Source: Steromphala cineraria
Taxonomy: Eukaryota; Mollusca; Gastropoda; Trochida; Trochidae
Reading direction: 5' to 3'
Assembly: GCA_916613615.1 (NCBI GenBank)
Contig: OU744723.1
Location: 62,566,239 to 62,630,238 of the forward strand
Length of the DNA stretch: 64,000 nt
Every line of letters begins with the position of its first letter. Within the stretch, counting starts at the first letter, position 1. Below the pieces are notes generated by a model. It was not told where the DNA came from and did no database searches. It saw only the letters and a program-made list of their open reading frames with translations. The translations under genes and the position numbers were made by a program. Positions 47,786 to 57,889 of this stretch are shown here, piece by piece.

Positions 47786-48439
47786 ATAAAACTTTCACCA
47801 AAATGTGAGCAACAACATTCCCCATCGATTCAGCCCATAGCGGTTTTCGGCCGTATAACTAGATTTTTTGCTATTTTCGAAAAACTGAAATTATGGCCAA
47901 ATTTTCAGGTTTTGACGGTACGCGTCTTTGAAAATCTTCTCCTCACTAACTACGATACATACAGAAGCATACTATAGCTCATTTGAAAGCTGAATGAATG
48001 CTGTTTAAAGGAACCCCCCGAACCACTTCTCTGTTAGGAAATGTAATTGCAAAGATCTGTTTGTTGCATTCTGTTCTACAATGATAGGTGAACAAGTTCA
48101 CTACAGGTCATTATTATATAAAAGTTGATATTAAAGGAAATATGTGGACATAAAGAGATTTTTTACATTTTTCGGCGATTTTAAAAATTTTCGAGGGTTA
48201 TTTTACTTCGAGAATTTTAGTTTCAAAACTGTCACAGATAGAAATCTAATCATTGATGTTTTGCGAAGCAGATGTAATGAGTAGACAGTAAAAAATATCA
48301 ACAAGTCATGATAAATTCTTTTCTGTCCATGACCAGTCCTTGAATATTGCGATTTTTGGAAAATCCTCATTTTTAGCAAATTTCAAAGTTCCACAGTTTC
48401 TTTATTAAGAAAGATATCTTTAAATTGATTGTATTTTCA
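47786..48439. other. AT-rich spacer, no gene recognised
   Basis: No coding frame or repeat supported. Confidence 0.4.
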
Positions 48440-48605
48440 CATGCGTTATTCCAAGCACAACTTTTGCTATGTTGTACTTTATCATAAAAATGTTGATAGT
48501 TAAGGAGCTAGAAGGACCAACATGGAGTAGGGGTCTAAAAATCTTCAAATTTCAGTGTTTTCAATATAGTTCCAAAATTCATTACTCCATTACTATTTAA
48601 GTTAT
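48440..48605 (+). repeat. Outer arm (left) of a large inverted repeat
   Basis: ATTCCAAGCACAACTTTTGC through CATTACTCCATTACTATTTA matches the reverse complement of 60718-60866 with about 90% identity by eye. With the inner arms at 50.2/57.84 and 60.0 kb this shows that the whole 48.4-60.9 kb interval is an inverted duplication broken by insertions. Confidence 0.75.
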
Positions 48606-48659
48606 CAAACCAAAACATACATCTTTGTATGTGGATAAACAAGACCTCTTACACAAAAA

Positions 48660-50210
48660 TAGAGCCATTGGCTCTGTAGCTCATCAGGCTTCATCATCAA
48701 TTATGCTGTAGAGTGTGGCCAATGATACCCCCTTTGTAGAGGCCACAGGGGCACCAATCATAAAATTAAGTATATATAGGCTACAAGTTTCAGTTTTCTA
48801 GGCCTTATACTTCAGGAGAAGAAGATGAAAATAGATTTGAAGGACGTTCCTGTTGCCTTTATTAGGTGTCACAGTGCAACCAAAGCTACAATTTATAATC
48901 CTCACTAGCCAAGGAGTCTGTACACAAAGTTTCAGCTTTCTAGGCCTTATGGTTCTGGAGAAGACGATGAAAATAGGATTTTAGGGCGTGGCTGCTGTGG
49001 CCCTTATTAGGGGTAACAGGGCCACCAAAGCTACAATTTATAATCTTCACTAGCCAAGGAATCTGTACAAAAAGTTTCAGCTTTCTAGGCCTCATGGTTC
49101 TGGAGAAGAAGATGAAAATAGGTTTTTAGGGCGTGGCCCCTGTGGCCCTTATTAGGGGTCCAAGGGCCACCAAAGCTACAATTTATAATCCTCACTCTTC
49201 AAAGAGGCTATACACAAAGTTTCAGCTTTCTAGGCCTTATGCTTCTGGAGAAGAAGATGAAAATAGGTTTTTAGGGCGTGGCCCCTGTGGCCCTTATTAG
49301 GGGTCACAGGGCCACCAAAGATACAATTCATAATCCTCACTAGCCAAGGAGTCTGTACAGAAAGTTTCAGCTTTCTAGGCCTTATGGTTCTGGAGAAGAA
49401 GATGAAAATAGGTTTTTAGGGTGTGGCCCCTGTGGCCCTTATTAGGGGTCACAGGGCTACCAAAGCTACAATTTATAATCCTCACTAGCCAAGGAGTCTG
49501 TACACAAGGTTTCAGCTTTCTAGGCCTTATGGTTCTGGAGAAGAAGATGAAAATAGGTTTTTAGGGTGTGGCCCCTGTGGCCCTTATTAGGGGTCACAGG
49601 GCCACCAAAGCTACAATTTATAATCCTCACTAGCCAAGGAGTCTGTACACAAGGTTTCAGCTTTTTAGGCCTTATGGTTCTGGAGAAGAAGATGAAAATA
49701 GGTTTTTAGGGTGTGGCCCCTGTGGCCCTTATTAGGGGTCACAGGGCTACCAAAGCTACAATTTATAATCCTCACTAGCCAAGGAGTCTGTACACAAGGT
49801 TTCAGCTTTCTAGGCCTTATGGTTCTGGAGAAGAAGATGAAAATAGGTTTTAAGGGTGTGGCCCCTGTGGCCCCTATTAGGGGTCACAGGGCTACCAAAG
49901 CTACAATTTATAATCCTCACTAGCCAAGGAGTCTGTACACAAGGTTTCAGCTTTCTAGGCCTTATGGTTCTTGAGAAGAAGATGAAAATAGGTTTTTAGG
50001 GTGTGGCCCCTGTGGCCCTTATTAGGGGTCACAGGGCCACCAAAGCTACAATTTATAATCCTCACTAGCTAAGGAGTCTGTACACAAATTTTCAGCTTTC
50101 TAGGCCTTATGGTTCTGGAGAAGAAGTCGAAATTCCACAAAGTTTACGGACGGACGCCGGACACCATGCCATGCCATAAGCCCATCGGGCCTTACAGGCC
50201 AGATGAGCTA
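48660..50210 (+). mobile_element. 145-bp tandem-core element, ~9-10 units
   Basis: It begins near TTGGCTCTGTAGCTCATCAG. TATGGTTCTGGAGAAGAAG recurs at exact 145-bp steps from 48951 to 50111. It ends in a GGACGGACGCCGGACACC tract and a palindromic tail CCATCGGGCCTTACAGGCC followed by AGATGAGCT. The inverted arm at 60026-60040 reads TTACACAAAAAGTCATG with no insertion, giving an empty site that fixes both ends to within a few A residues. Confidence 0.85.
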
Positions 50211-50212
50211 AA

Positions 50213-50265
50213 AAGTCATGTGAAGGTCAAACACTGTGTGAAGGTCAAAGAGGAATCTTGAAGAC
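50213..50265 (+). repeat. Inner inverted-repeat arm (left), interrupted by hAT-like element
   Basis: GTCATGTGAAGGTCAAACAC through TTGAAGAC continues after the hAT-like insertion at 57843 as CTAAGTATTGACGCGTCAAT. Its mate lies inverted and uninterrupted at 59963-60036. Confidence 0.8.
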
Positions 50266-51239
50266 CAGGGATGCAGAAATCGGTCTATTTGCCGGACATG
50301 TCCGATTGGGAATTCAGTTTGACCGATTGAAAAAGTGACCTGTCGGACATTCAAGGAGTCATTTGACCGATTGAAGATAATCAAAGAATTACTAAACAAA
50401 CAGATAAACAAGCCTGAGTTGACTAACAAGCAATCAATAAAGGCCGATGAAATGCCCCGCTTGTTACGGTCATAATTGTAATGAAAACACGAACCGGTCA
50501 TCAATTAAACAACTAATCCATTCAAACGACATAATTACCTTGTTATCTTTAATTATTGGATCATCTCAGTGTCATGCATTGAGTAAAACAAGTCAATAAG
50601 GCCAAACTTTTTTTAAAAAGACATCAAACAACTTCACATCGTTATTTTACATGCTGTTACTATATCCTCCCTCCACTAACTTCACAAGCTCCATGCATTG
50701 ACTTTGCAAGCAACACTTCATTAACACAGTGTTGGGAGCTTTCATTACTGCAGGGAGGAGAAAGGAACAGCCGGATTACTGCAGTGATAGGGAAACGAAA
50801 ACAAGCTGATCTGTTGGCAAGTTTGACAGGCTAAAAAAACTTATGCAGTGTGTGTCAAGTAGTTGATATGCATCATAACTTAATAGAATTATATTTAAAA
50901 CAGCCAAAGTAATTTTATTTTACTCAATGTAATGTATTTTCAGTGTTTTATTTTTGCATTGCATTGCATGTGTTGCTATAAATAGATCTGTACATCGTCT
51001 GTTTTCCAGTTAACTTAATATTAGATTCTAAGCACCTGGCATTTGTTTACTGAATAACTGACACTATTGAAACTTGATTATTTAAATTATAAACATATTC
51101 ATATACCTAGGCCTAAACATCATAGTAATAAGTAAATTACTGAGTAATAATTTTAGACTTAAATTTAATCAGTCTGTGAAATATTTCCACATGTTCAATC
51201 AGGAACAATTACATGTATTGTTAGTAATTATTAGAAAAC

Positions 51240-51419
51240 TTACCTCTGGGACACTCTGAGCCCTCTTTTCGTTCCTCAGAACGTGCTTGCAGAAGTCTAA
51301 ATAAAAATAAAGTAAAAAACCTAAGTCATATTTACCATTAGTGGTATGCAGCTCCTTCACTTCAACCTGGAGTTATCTCCCTTCGTAGGCCACGCCTCCT
51401 TCCTTCATATTCTGTTCTG
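51240..51419. repeat. DIRS inverted terminal repeat (3' end of element)
   Basis: TTACCTCTGGGACACTCTGA through CCTTCATATTCTGTTCTG matches 57532-57711 in inverted orientation with about one mismatch. It carries CTCCCTTCGTAGGCCACGCC. Confidence 0.92.
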
Positions 51420-51490
51420 TACACTTCAAACGACATCCCCTGGAACACGTGGGGAGGAATTAGTGAGAACTTTAGGGTGGGATTATATGT

Positions 51491-51585
51491 TGTCCCAGAG
51501 GTAAGTTTACTAATAATTACTAACAATACATGTAATTGTTCCTAATTATTGGCGTAAACTATTACCTCTGGGACACTCTGAGCCC
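51491..51585. repeat. DIRS internal complementary region
   Basis: 51491-51543 is the reverse complement of the left outer end 51201-51253 (one mismatch in 53). 51544-51585 is the reverse complement of the right outer end 57688-57729 (42/42). The two halves meet at GTTCCT/AATTATT, which is the junction that would form if the two element ends were joined in a circle. In DIRS1 this region templates completion of the ends. Confidence 0.92.
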
Positions 51586-51904
51586 GAATTCCCAATAATA
51601 GGATGGAGGGGCCCAGGGGTGTCTCAGTATATACTCGCCAATAATTAGTTCCAAATACATGAACTTAAACCTCTGTTTGGACATATCTCAATGTCATAGT
51701 GTATTCTAAATAAGTAATACAACAACACCTCATGCCAAACTCCCATGATTTATTGAACCATCACCGATACATTCCTGTTTAGAGTGAGTGCATACCACCT
51801 GGTTAATATGTTAGGTATTATGTCCGAATATGACGTTTCTATCCGAGTACCGTTAACTTAATAATTATCGGGTGACCTTATTTATATCATTTCCTAAGGT
51901 CCTA

Positions 51905-51960
51905 TGACGTCACTTCCGGTTCCGGATGACGTCACTTCCGGGTTAATTACGTCACTTTCG
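51905..51960. promoter_or_regulatory. Tandem CRE-ETS composite sites in DIRS
   Basis: TGACGTCACTTCCGG occurs at 51905-51919 and 51927-51941, and a weaker TTACGTCACTTTCGG follows at ~51947. The CRE half plus ETS-type CTTCCGG is a known animal promoter pair. Placement between the recombinase stop and the ICR suggests element regulation; this is inferred. Confidence 0.5.
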
Positions 51961-52185
51961 GTCTTATCGGCTTACGTCATATTTGGACAGCGGATAATTA
52001 ACGAGTTAATCTGGTGGATCTACCAGTCCACAACGAGTGCATTAGTACATAACCTGTCATCATGAAACCATCACCATAACACTAGTCATAGTATGGCCTC
52101 ACCTTGAATGGTTTCTGAAGATCAGGCGTCGATTCCTTTCCGACGACCCCGACCCCCCCCCCTCTCCTTGATAGGAAGAAGAGGA

Positions 52186-53301
52186 TCAAGCAGATGTAAT
52201 ATGTTGAGCCGCCACTACTGGTCCCAGTTCACTGATTCCACTGAGAGAAGGAGCAACGTCCCTGAGGTAAGAGTTAACAAATGTGTTGGATCCTTTCCAC
52301 TGGCAGGAGGCCACCAATTGCTGTAGAGAAACTGATTTCCAAGCGGCTAGAGAGGAAGCTAGAGCTCTGATTTCGTGTGGTGAGAATTTGACATTCACCA
52401 TTTCTTGATTCACTGACTGATATGCGAAGGTAATGGTTTTCCTTAGCCAGGAAGATATCGTATTCTTAGAGATCTCTGTGTCGACTGTTGTCTTGCAAGA
52501 TAAGAATAGTCTCCTTCTCTTCCTTCGAAAATTGGCTGTTCTTTGGAGATACCACTTGAGAGCTCTAACGGGACATAGAAGTCTACTTCTATCTGAACGA
52601 GAAGCTGTGGGAGGCAAGGCAGGTATCTTATATACCCTACTTCCAAGTGGTCCCGACGCTGATGTCTGGTTCTTAGCTACGAATTCTGGGAGAGCCCGAC
52701 AGGTCACTTCCTTCCATCCTTCCGAGAACTTAATAGAGGAATTATCTATTGCGTGTAATTCTGAGACTCGTGCGGCTGATGCGAAAGCAAGGAGAAAGGC
52801 TGTCTTAAATGATAAACACTTGAGAGATGTCGAACTCAACGGTTCATAGGGAGCCTTGATTAATGACTGTAAAACTACGCAAAGGTCCCATTTGGGGAAG
52901 ATTGAAGGCGACGTTATATCTTTAAGTTGGAAAGATCTGATCATCTTATGGAGCGACGTGTCAGTCCCCACTGATAAGCCCCGAACATCACACACTGACG
53001 CTATGGCCGATCTATATCCCTCAATCGTTCCATGCTTCAGTTTTCTTTCATTTCTCAAATAAAGAAGGAAGTCCGCGATCATAGGGATCGAAATTGGCTT
53101 AGCTAGAAGATCTCCTCGTTCTCTCCAATTCGTGAAAACTCTCCATTTGGCGTCATATAATCTGGCGGTAGAGGGTCTGATAGATGCGATAATAGCTGAC
53201 GAAGACTCTCCCCCGAAACCTTGGCCTTTGAGAGATTGCGTGATAACCTCCACACGTGAAGATTGAGCATCTGTAGATTCCCGTGTGTCCTTCCTGACTG
53301 A
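52186..53301 (-). CDS. DIRS tyrosine recombinase
   Basis: Predicted role: integrates the circular DNA copy by site-specific recombination. In the open frame that runs from 55044, the recognisable protein is the last ~344 residues (from about 53220). It has a SAM-like N-domain (STARLYDAKWRVFTNW, FLLYLRNERKLKHGTIEGYR) and a catalytic domain with the first Arg in SAARVSELHA (codon at 52770), HEIR in SPHEIRALASS (52377) and the Tyr in FVNSYLRDV (52269). The R-H-x-x-R-Y set is complete. No in-frame ATG lies just upstream, and the frame overlaps the end of the RT ORF (stop 53103). Expression by frameshift or reinitiation is therefore likely, and the 5' boundary given is approximate. Codons upstream of ~53300 in this frame are the shadow of RT/RNase H. 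Confidence 0.9.
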   Translation of the reverse strand, partial: SVRKDTRESTDAQSSRVEVITQSLKGQGFGGESSSAIIASIRPSTARLYDAKWRVFTNWRERGDLLAKPISIPMIADFLLYLRNERKLKHGTIEGYRSAIASVCDVRGLSVGTDTSLHKMIRSFQLKDITSPSIFPKWDLCVVLQSLIKAPYEPLSSTSLKCLSFKTAFLLAFASAARVSELHAIDNSSIKFSEGWKEVTCRALPEFVAKNQTSASGPLGSRVYKIPALPPTASRSDRSRLLCPVRALKWYLQRTANFRRKRRRLFLSCKTTVDTEISKNTISSWLRKTITFAYQSVNQEMVNVKFSPHEIRALASSLAAWKSVSLQQLVASCQWKGSNTFVNSYLRDVAPSLSGISELGPVVAAQHITSA

Positions 53302-55230
53302 GGTTGATATAGCAGATTGTACCAATCGGGGAGCTTGAGTGGGTAATCCGTTAACAGATCTAGAAGGCTGGGAAACCACGTCCTTGTTGGCCAGGCTGGA
53401 GCTACCAGGTAAACTAGGCAATCTTGTAATGCTATCTTGGCTAGAACATCCGGGATTATCTTCGTCGGAGGATATGCATACGCAATCATTCCTTCCCAAG
53501 ACACTGATAGGGCGTCCACTGCCCAGGCATTCGGATCCGGAATGGGGCTGATATATGTTGGCAACTGGTGATTCTTGACTGTTGCGAAGAGGTCGATGGA
53601 CGGAGTCTCCCACTTGAGTGATATGAGCTGGAAGGCCTCCTTGTGTAGTGTCCATTCCGTCTGTATCACTTGAGATGCCCTTGACAACGAATCCGCTCGT
53701 ACATTGAGCTTGCCTGGAATATGTCTGGCTCTTATGTTCATCTTGCACTGGTCTGCCAGCGCAAAAAGTCGTCGTGTTAGCGTCATTAAACTCTGAGACT
53801 TGGTGCCACCCTGCTTGTTCACGTACGCTACTACCGTGGCGTTGTCTGACGCGATCATAACTTCGGTCTTGAACAGTAGCTTCCACCACATGTCGAGAGC
53901 CTTGATTGCTGCTATCATCTCTAGCAAGTTTATGTGTAGGGACGATTCTTGTAACGTCCATACCCCTTGGGCCTCGAGATCGTCTAGGTGAGCACCCCAT
54001 CCTTCGTGGGAGGCATCCGTGAAGATGGTGTGCTGAGGAGCAGGTTCCGAGAGGCGAGTCCCTGAGAGAACATTGTATTCCCGTGTCCACCAAGACAGTT
54101 CCTGACACACATGTGGCGGGCAAGTTAACTCGTCGTCCAAGTCTAGATTCCTGTTCATATTGATCCATTCTTGAACAAACCTGAGGTTCAACCGTCCCCT
54201 GTACGTAAAGGTCTGGATAGAAGTGAGAGATCCCAGCACTGACATCCATCTCCTTAGAGAAGCTACGGGGGAAGCCAGAAGGGCTAAGATGGCGTCCCTC
54301 AAAACAATCCACCGATCCTGAATGGGAAAAATGTAACCCTTCCCGGCGTCCAAGATGGCTCCAAGGAATTTGATCCTGGGTGACGGTGTCAGTTCTGATT
54401 TCTCCGGATGAATGATCCATCCTAGTTGCGTGAACACGTGGATCGCAAAGTTGGTGTGATTGACAAGGGTAGCTGTCGAAACGTGTCTTGCCAGGAAGTC
54501 GTCCAGATACCCGTGAATAGCTATGCCTCTCAGATGTAGGAAGTGTAGTACTGGCTTCATAACCATCGTGAAGAGCCAAGGAGCGATCGAGACCCCGAAG
54601 GGCAGTACTTGAAACTGGAAGCGTCTCCCGTTCACGGCGAACCTGAGGTACTTCTGAGACAGCTTGTGAATCGGGACGTGTAAGTAGGCGTCTTTCAAGT
54701 CCATGCTGATAAACTTGCTGTTCACATTCTTGAGGGATTCCATTGTAAACTTGGGCGGAGGTGAGAGAAAGTTCTTGTTGAGGATCTTTAGGTCGATGAT
54801 CATCCTCATCTCGTCCGTGTCGCGCTTGGGTACGAGGAAGACTGGAGAATAAAAACCCCGAGATGTGTCCTCTGGGGGTAGTTCTATAATGGCCTCCTTC
54901 AGCCGAAGCTGCTCTATTGCCAGTAGAGCAGCTTCCAGACGTTTCCCTTGTAAGAAAAATCTCCTTCCCTGCGGATGTATGGCTAGGGGCGGGCGCGTCT
55001 GAAACTGGAGCTGGTAACCTTCCGCTATGACTGATCTTATCCACGAATCTTGAGTGATGAGGTTCCAGTTCCGAGAAAATCGTTGCAGTCGGCCCCCTAC
55101 TGGGGAGGGGGTGACTGGCGTAGTGAATCCGAAAGCTAGAGAGGAGTCGATGGGCGTTTCCAATTCGTAAGGGTTGAGGTTGTGAGTACCGACGGGAGAA
55201 AAGTCAACGTCGGTACTGGGTATTCCTGGC
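53103..55230 (-). CDS. DIRS reverse transcriptase and RNase H
   Basis: Predicted role: copies element RNA and removes the RNA strand. Numbering follows the 767-codon frame that opens at 55406. RT landmarks are VFLVPKRDTDEMRMIIDLK (189-207), MDLKDAYLHVPI with Asp236, VLPFGVSIAPWLF (267-279), and YLDD (300-303) with the catalytic aspartates. RNase H shows FTDASHEGWGAHL (Asp464), LLEMIAAIKAL (Glu496), ASDNATVVAYVN (Asp521) and RADSLSR (Asp572). A further domain (TPSIDLFATVKN, VAPAWPTRTWFPSLL) follows, as usual in DIRS and related elements. The first ~60 codons overlap the gag-like frame, so the true start is probably near or below 55230 and may use frameshifting. All catalytic residues are intact. 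Confidence 0.93.
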
Positions 55231-57306
55231 GCCGCGGTTACCTCTGCCACGAAAACTAGATCTGGCAGGGGGATCCTGGTTCTCTCTAGGAGGAGGGGGA
55301 GCCTGAGATGCATACCTGTTCCTATTAAAAGGCCTGCTGGCTCTGTCGAAAGCTGAGCGATGGAGGGGGGGTCGGGGGGTAGATGACGAAGGGCCTCTCT
55401 TGCCACGGAAGTTGCCTCTCTGTCTATTCTGTTGCAAAAGTGCTGACGCTAGTTGCTGGTTCAAGTTCCTAGATGTCTGGGCATCCTGAGTGGCGATGGC
55501 TTGGGGAACCTGACCATTAAACATAGTTTCCGAGTCCAAGGGTTGTTGGAATAAGTCTTCCTTGGAGTCGGTGGGTAAATTCTTGACAGAGTTAAGGAGA
55601 TGAGATCTCTCAAGAGCAGTGAGGCGAGCGATGGAGGCAAGTTGAGCTTGCGTAGCATCCCCAACAGCTTGGTATATAACATCCAGGAAAGAGTGGGCCA
55701 GAGCCACCTCCTCAGCACTCATGACAGTTAACGTAGCTGGTTTGATGCCCTTGTAATCCTGGAAGGTTGGCGGAAGTAATTGCCTGACTCCTGCGGCGAA
55801 CCAGTTAATATAAGAGAGAATATCAACTGCGCTACGGCTCGATGCATCCAGATCCTTAATGTCCTTTTTTGCCACGGAAATTCTGTCTGCTTGAGGCCTC
55901 TGAACATTTCTGGAATTAAGGCGGGAAAATTCCTTATCTACATCGGGCGCTGATGCTGGGAAGGCTCTGTCGTGGATAACGTAAGCCTGTTTAAAAGGCA
56001 GCTTAGCTAGAGAGGAGGCATCCTTGGCCTTGGCGATGTTGGCATTAACGACAGCTAAACCAGTCTTGACAACGGTAGAATGAGGAAGCGAACGTTTGGG
56101 AGCTCTCTTAGGGGGAAGTACGCCTGTAGAACCCAGTTCCTCCGGTAAAGATTGGATTAATTCCTCATCAAAAACTGACGGCACAGTGCAGGGTTTGAGT
56201 TTATAAAGAAAGTCTATCTTGTCTGGGAAGGACCAATTAGGGTTTAAATCCGGAGAATCAACGGAATCAACGGCAGGAATAATCATTAAACCTTCATGTG
56301 AGTGAAGCTTAACCTCCGTGGGTTGCTGTTCATCGGACTGTAAGCCGGTCAAAATAGGAATGAACGGCGGATCTGACACGTCCACATAATCAAGCACGGC
56401 CCGTTTGTTATTGTTATTGTTGTCACCCGTTACGTGACCTAGTCCCGCCGCGGAGTCCGTGCCGTCCGTGGCAGGCTGTATCAAATGCGTGCCCTGGCGC
56501 GAATCACACGGGTCGTCCGTGACACCAGCGTCCTGGACTAGGCCAGTAGCTGACGGACCGTTGACGGACTTGCCGTCTCCCACGTGTGACCCGGCCTGAA
56601 CCGTCCCAGTCTGGGTGCGACGGAGCAGGTTATCGGCGTCATCACCGTGAGTCCCGTCCAGCTCTGTGACAGAAGAGTCGCCAGACTGGGTGAGGGATTT
56701 CACCTGGCCTCCACGGCCGTCAGACAGGTCCGTGACCGGCAAACACTGTCTCTTAGAGTCACCCGCCGTAACCTTCGCACTGACCGGATCGGCGGCCCGC
56801 TTAGATGAACTAGACTTAGAACCACGGCCGGACTCGGAACTGGACGGACCCTTCCGTGAAGGGCCGTCCTTAGCCGTCGAACTCGAGCGAGATTTAGCCG
56901 CGGTTAGGGATTTCTTAAGGGCAGAAAGTTTTTCATCATTACGACGTTCTAAGTCCTTAAAGTTCTGGGAAAAAGTTGAAAAAATCTCTTGCTTGAACGA
57001 AGTCAAAAAAGCTGTCAGATCGGGAGAAGGATTGGATTTTACCGACACTGTACCCGAAGGAATAGGCTGGGAAGCATTATCATCCAAAATAGGTAAGGGA
57101 GAATGAGGAGTGAGAGAAGATCGACGTGATCTCTTAGCACGAATTTCACAAAGTTTTTCCCAAGTTTCATTATCCAATTCACTACAAAGTAAACATCTTG
57201 CGTCAGGAAAGCAAATAGGATTGGTATCACAATACGCGCACAGTGAATGGGGATCTTTGTCAGATAAAAACTTTTGACATTGAACACATCTACGCTGGGA
57301 AGCCAT
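55204..57306 (-). CDS. DIRS gag-like protein (ORF1)
   Basis: The start chosen is the ATG at 57304-57306 (MASQRRCVQCQKF), giving 700 residues; the frame extends 23 codons upstream without a better ATG. The N-terminus holds cysteine pairs CVQC, CAYC and CLLC with a single Cys between, a putative zinc-binding module. A Ser/Lys/Arg-rich, low-complexity stretch follows (residues ~120-330), then a conserved-looking central region (LDYVDVSDPPFIPI; NWSFPDKIDFLYKLKPCTVP; SYINWFAAGVRQLLPPTFQD). The C-terminus is RG/proline-rich (RGNFRGKRGP, SSFRGRGNRGARN), likely RNA-binding. It ends inside the RT frame (overlap 55204-55406). Predicted role: RNA packaging or chaperone. A TGACGTCA lies two bases upstream of the ATG. 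Confidence 0.85.
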   Translation of the reverse strand: MASQRRCVQCQKFLSDKDPHSLCAYCDTNPICFPDARCLLCSELDNETWEKLCEIRAKRSRRSSLTPHSPLPILDDNASQPIPSGTVSVKSNPSPDLTAFLTSFKQEIFSTFSQNFKDLERRNDEKLSALKKSLTAAKSRSSSTAKDGPSRKGPSSSESGRGSKSSSSKRAADPVSAKVTAGDSKRQCLPVTDLSDGRGGQVKSLTQSGDSSVTELDGTHGDDADNLLRRTQTGTVQAGSHVGDGKSVNGPSATGLVQDAGVTDDPCDSRQGTHLIQPATDGTDSAAGLGHVTGDNNNNNKRAVLDYVDVSDPPFIPILTGLQSDEQQPTEVKLHSHEGLMIIPAVDSVDSPDLNPNWSFPDKIDFLYKLKPCTVPSVFDEELIQSLPEELGSTGVLPPKRAPKRSLPHSTVVKTGLAVVNANIAKAKDASSLAKLPFKQAYVIHDRAFPASAPDVDKEFSRLNSRNVQRPQADRISVAKKDIKDLDASSRSAVDILSYINWFAAGVRQLLPPTFQDYKGIKPATLTVMSAEEVALAHSFLDVIYQAVGDATQAQLASIARLTALERSHLLNSVKNLPTDSKEDLFQQPLDSETMFNGQVPQAIATQDAQTSRNLNQQLASALLQQNRQRGNFRGKRGPSSSTPRPPLHRSAFDRASRPFNRNRYASQAPPPPRENQDPPARSSFRGRGNRGARNTQYRR

Positions 57307-57531
57307 GATGACGTCACACAAAATCGTACTTCGCGGAAAAATCGCCGATGTCAAGAAAAAATTGTTCACATGCACAAAATATCAGTTCAAAACACACAAA
57401 AAACGAATGCGATTGTCCTAAGACCTAATGTCGACAACACATACCAATTTCAGAGCAAGAGGAGCTTGCTAGAAGAAGTAGTTGATGAAAATATCTAGAC
57501 TTCTGAATAGCACATCCATGCAGGATGCTTG

Positions 57532-57711
57532 CAGAAAAGAATATGAAGGAAGGAGGCGTGGCCTACGAAGGGAGATAACTCCAGGTTGAAGTGAAGGAGC
57601 TGCATACCACTAATGGTAAATATGACTTAGGTTTTTTACTTTATTTTTATTTAGACTTCTGCAAGCACGTTCTGAGGAACGAAAAGAGGGCTCAGAGTGT
57701 CCCAGAGGTAA
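57532..57711. repeat. DIRS inverted terminal repeat (5' end of element)
   Basis: Mate of 51240-51419. It precedes the gag ORF in transcript sense and ends in CAGAGTGTCCCAGAGGTAA. The outer extension to 57729 is copied in the ICR. Confidence 0.92.
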
Positions 57712-57889
57712 TAGTTTACGCCAATAATTGTGTATTTACGTGAGATAAAGCACCAAAATTCATTACAAAATATCATTATTCGTCAACTTATACGTGGAAT
57801 GTCCGATTGGCAAAAATTTGAATCTGCATCCCTGTTGAAGACCTAAGTATTGACGCGTCAATCCTAGTTATCATTTATTTTTACAGGTA

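Larger units (their letters stand above)
51201..57729 (-). mobile_element. Complete DIRS1-type retrotransposon
   Basis: A 6.5-kb element transcribed on the minus strand in the order gag-like, RT/RNase H, tyrosine recombinase. It has ~180-bp inverted terminal repeats (51240-51419 and 57532-57711) with about one mismatch, plus end extensions outside them. An internal complementary region at 51491-51585 matches both outer ends. There is no target duplication, as expected for recombinase-mediated integration of a circular intermediate. All three frames are open and the ITRs nearly identical, so the insertion looks young. Confidence 0.93.
50266..57834. mobile_element. Non-autonomous hAT-like element (1.04 kb) split by a DIRS insertion
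   Basis: Termini CAGGGATGCAGA and TCTGCATCCCTG are 12-bp inverted repeats with further pairing inside (GGACATGTCCGATTGG versus the GGAATGTCCGATTGG end). An exact 8-bp duplication TTGAAGAC flanks it (50258-50265 and 57835-57842). CAGGG...CCCTG ends with 8-bp duplications are the hAT signature. Removing 51201-57729 leaves about 1,040 bp with no transposase frame. The inverted arm at 60 kb keeps the unoccupied site. Confidence 0.85.

Noticed and set aside
53302..55044. N-terminal ~580 codons of the 952-codon frame as part of the recombinase
   Set aside because: This stretch overlaps the RT/RNase H frame and has shadow composition; only the last ~344 residues show recombinase landmarks.
56666..57106. 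Plus-strand 146-codon ORF
   Set aside because: Antisense shadow of the DIRS gag-like ORF.
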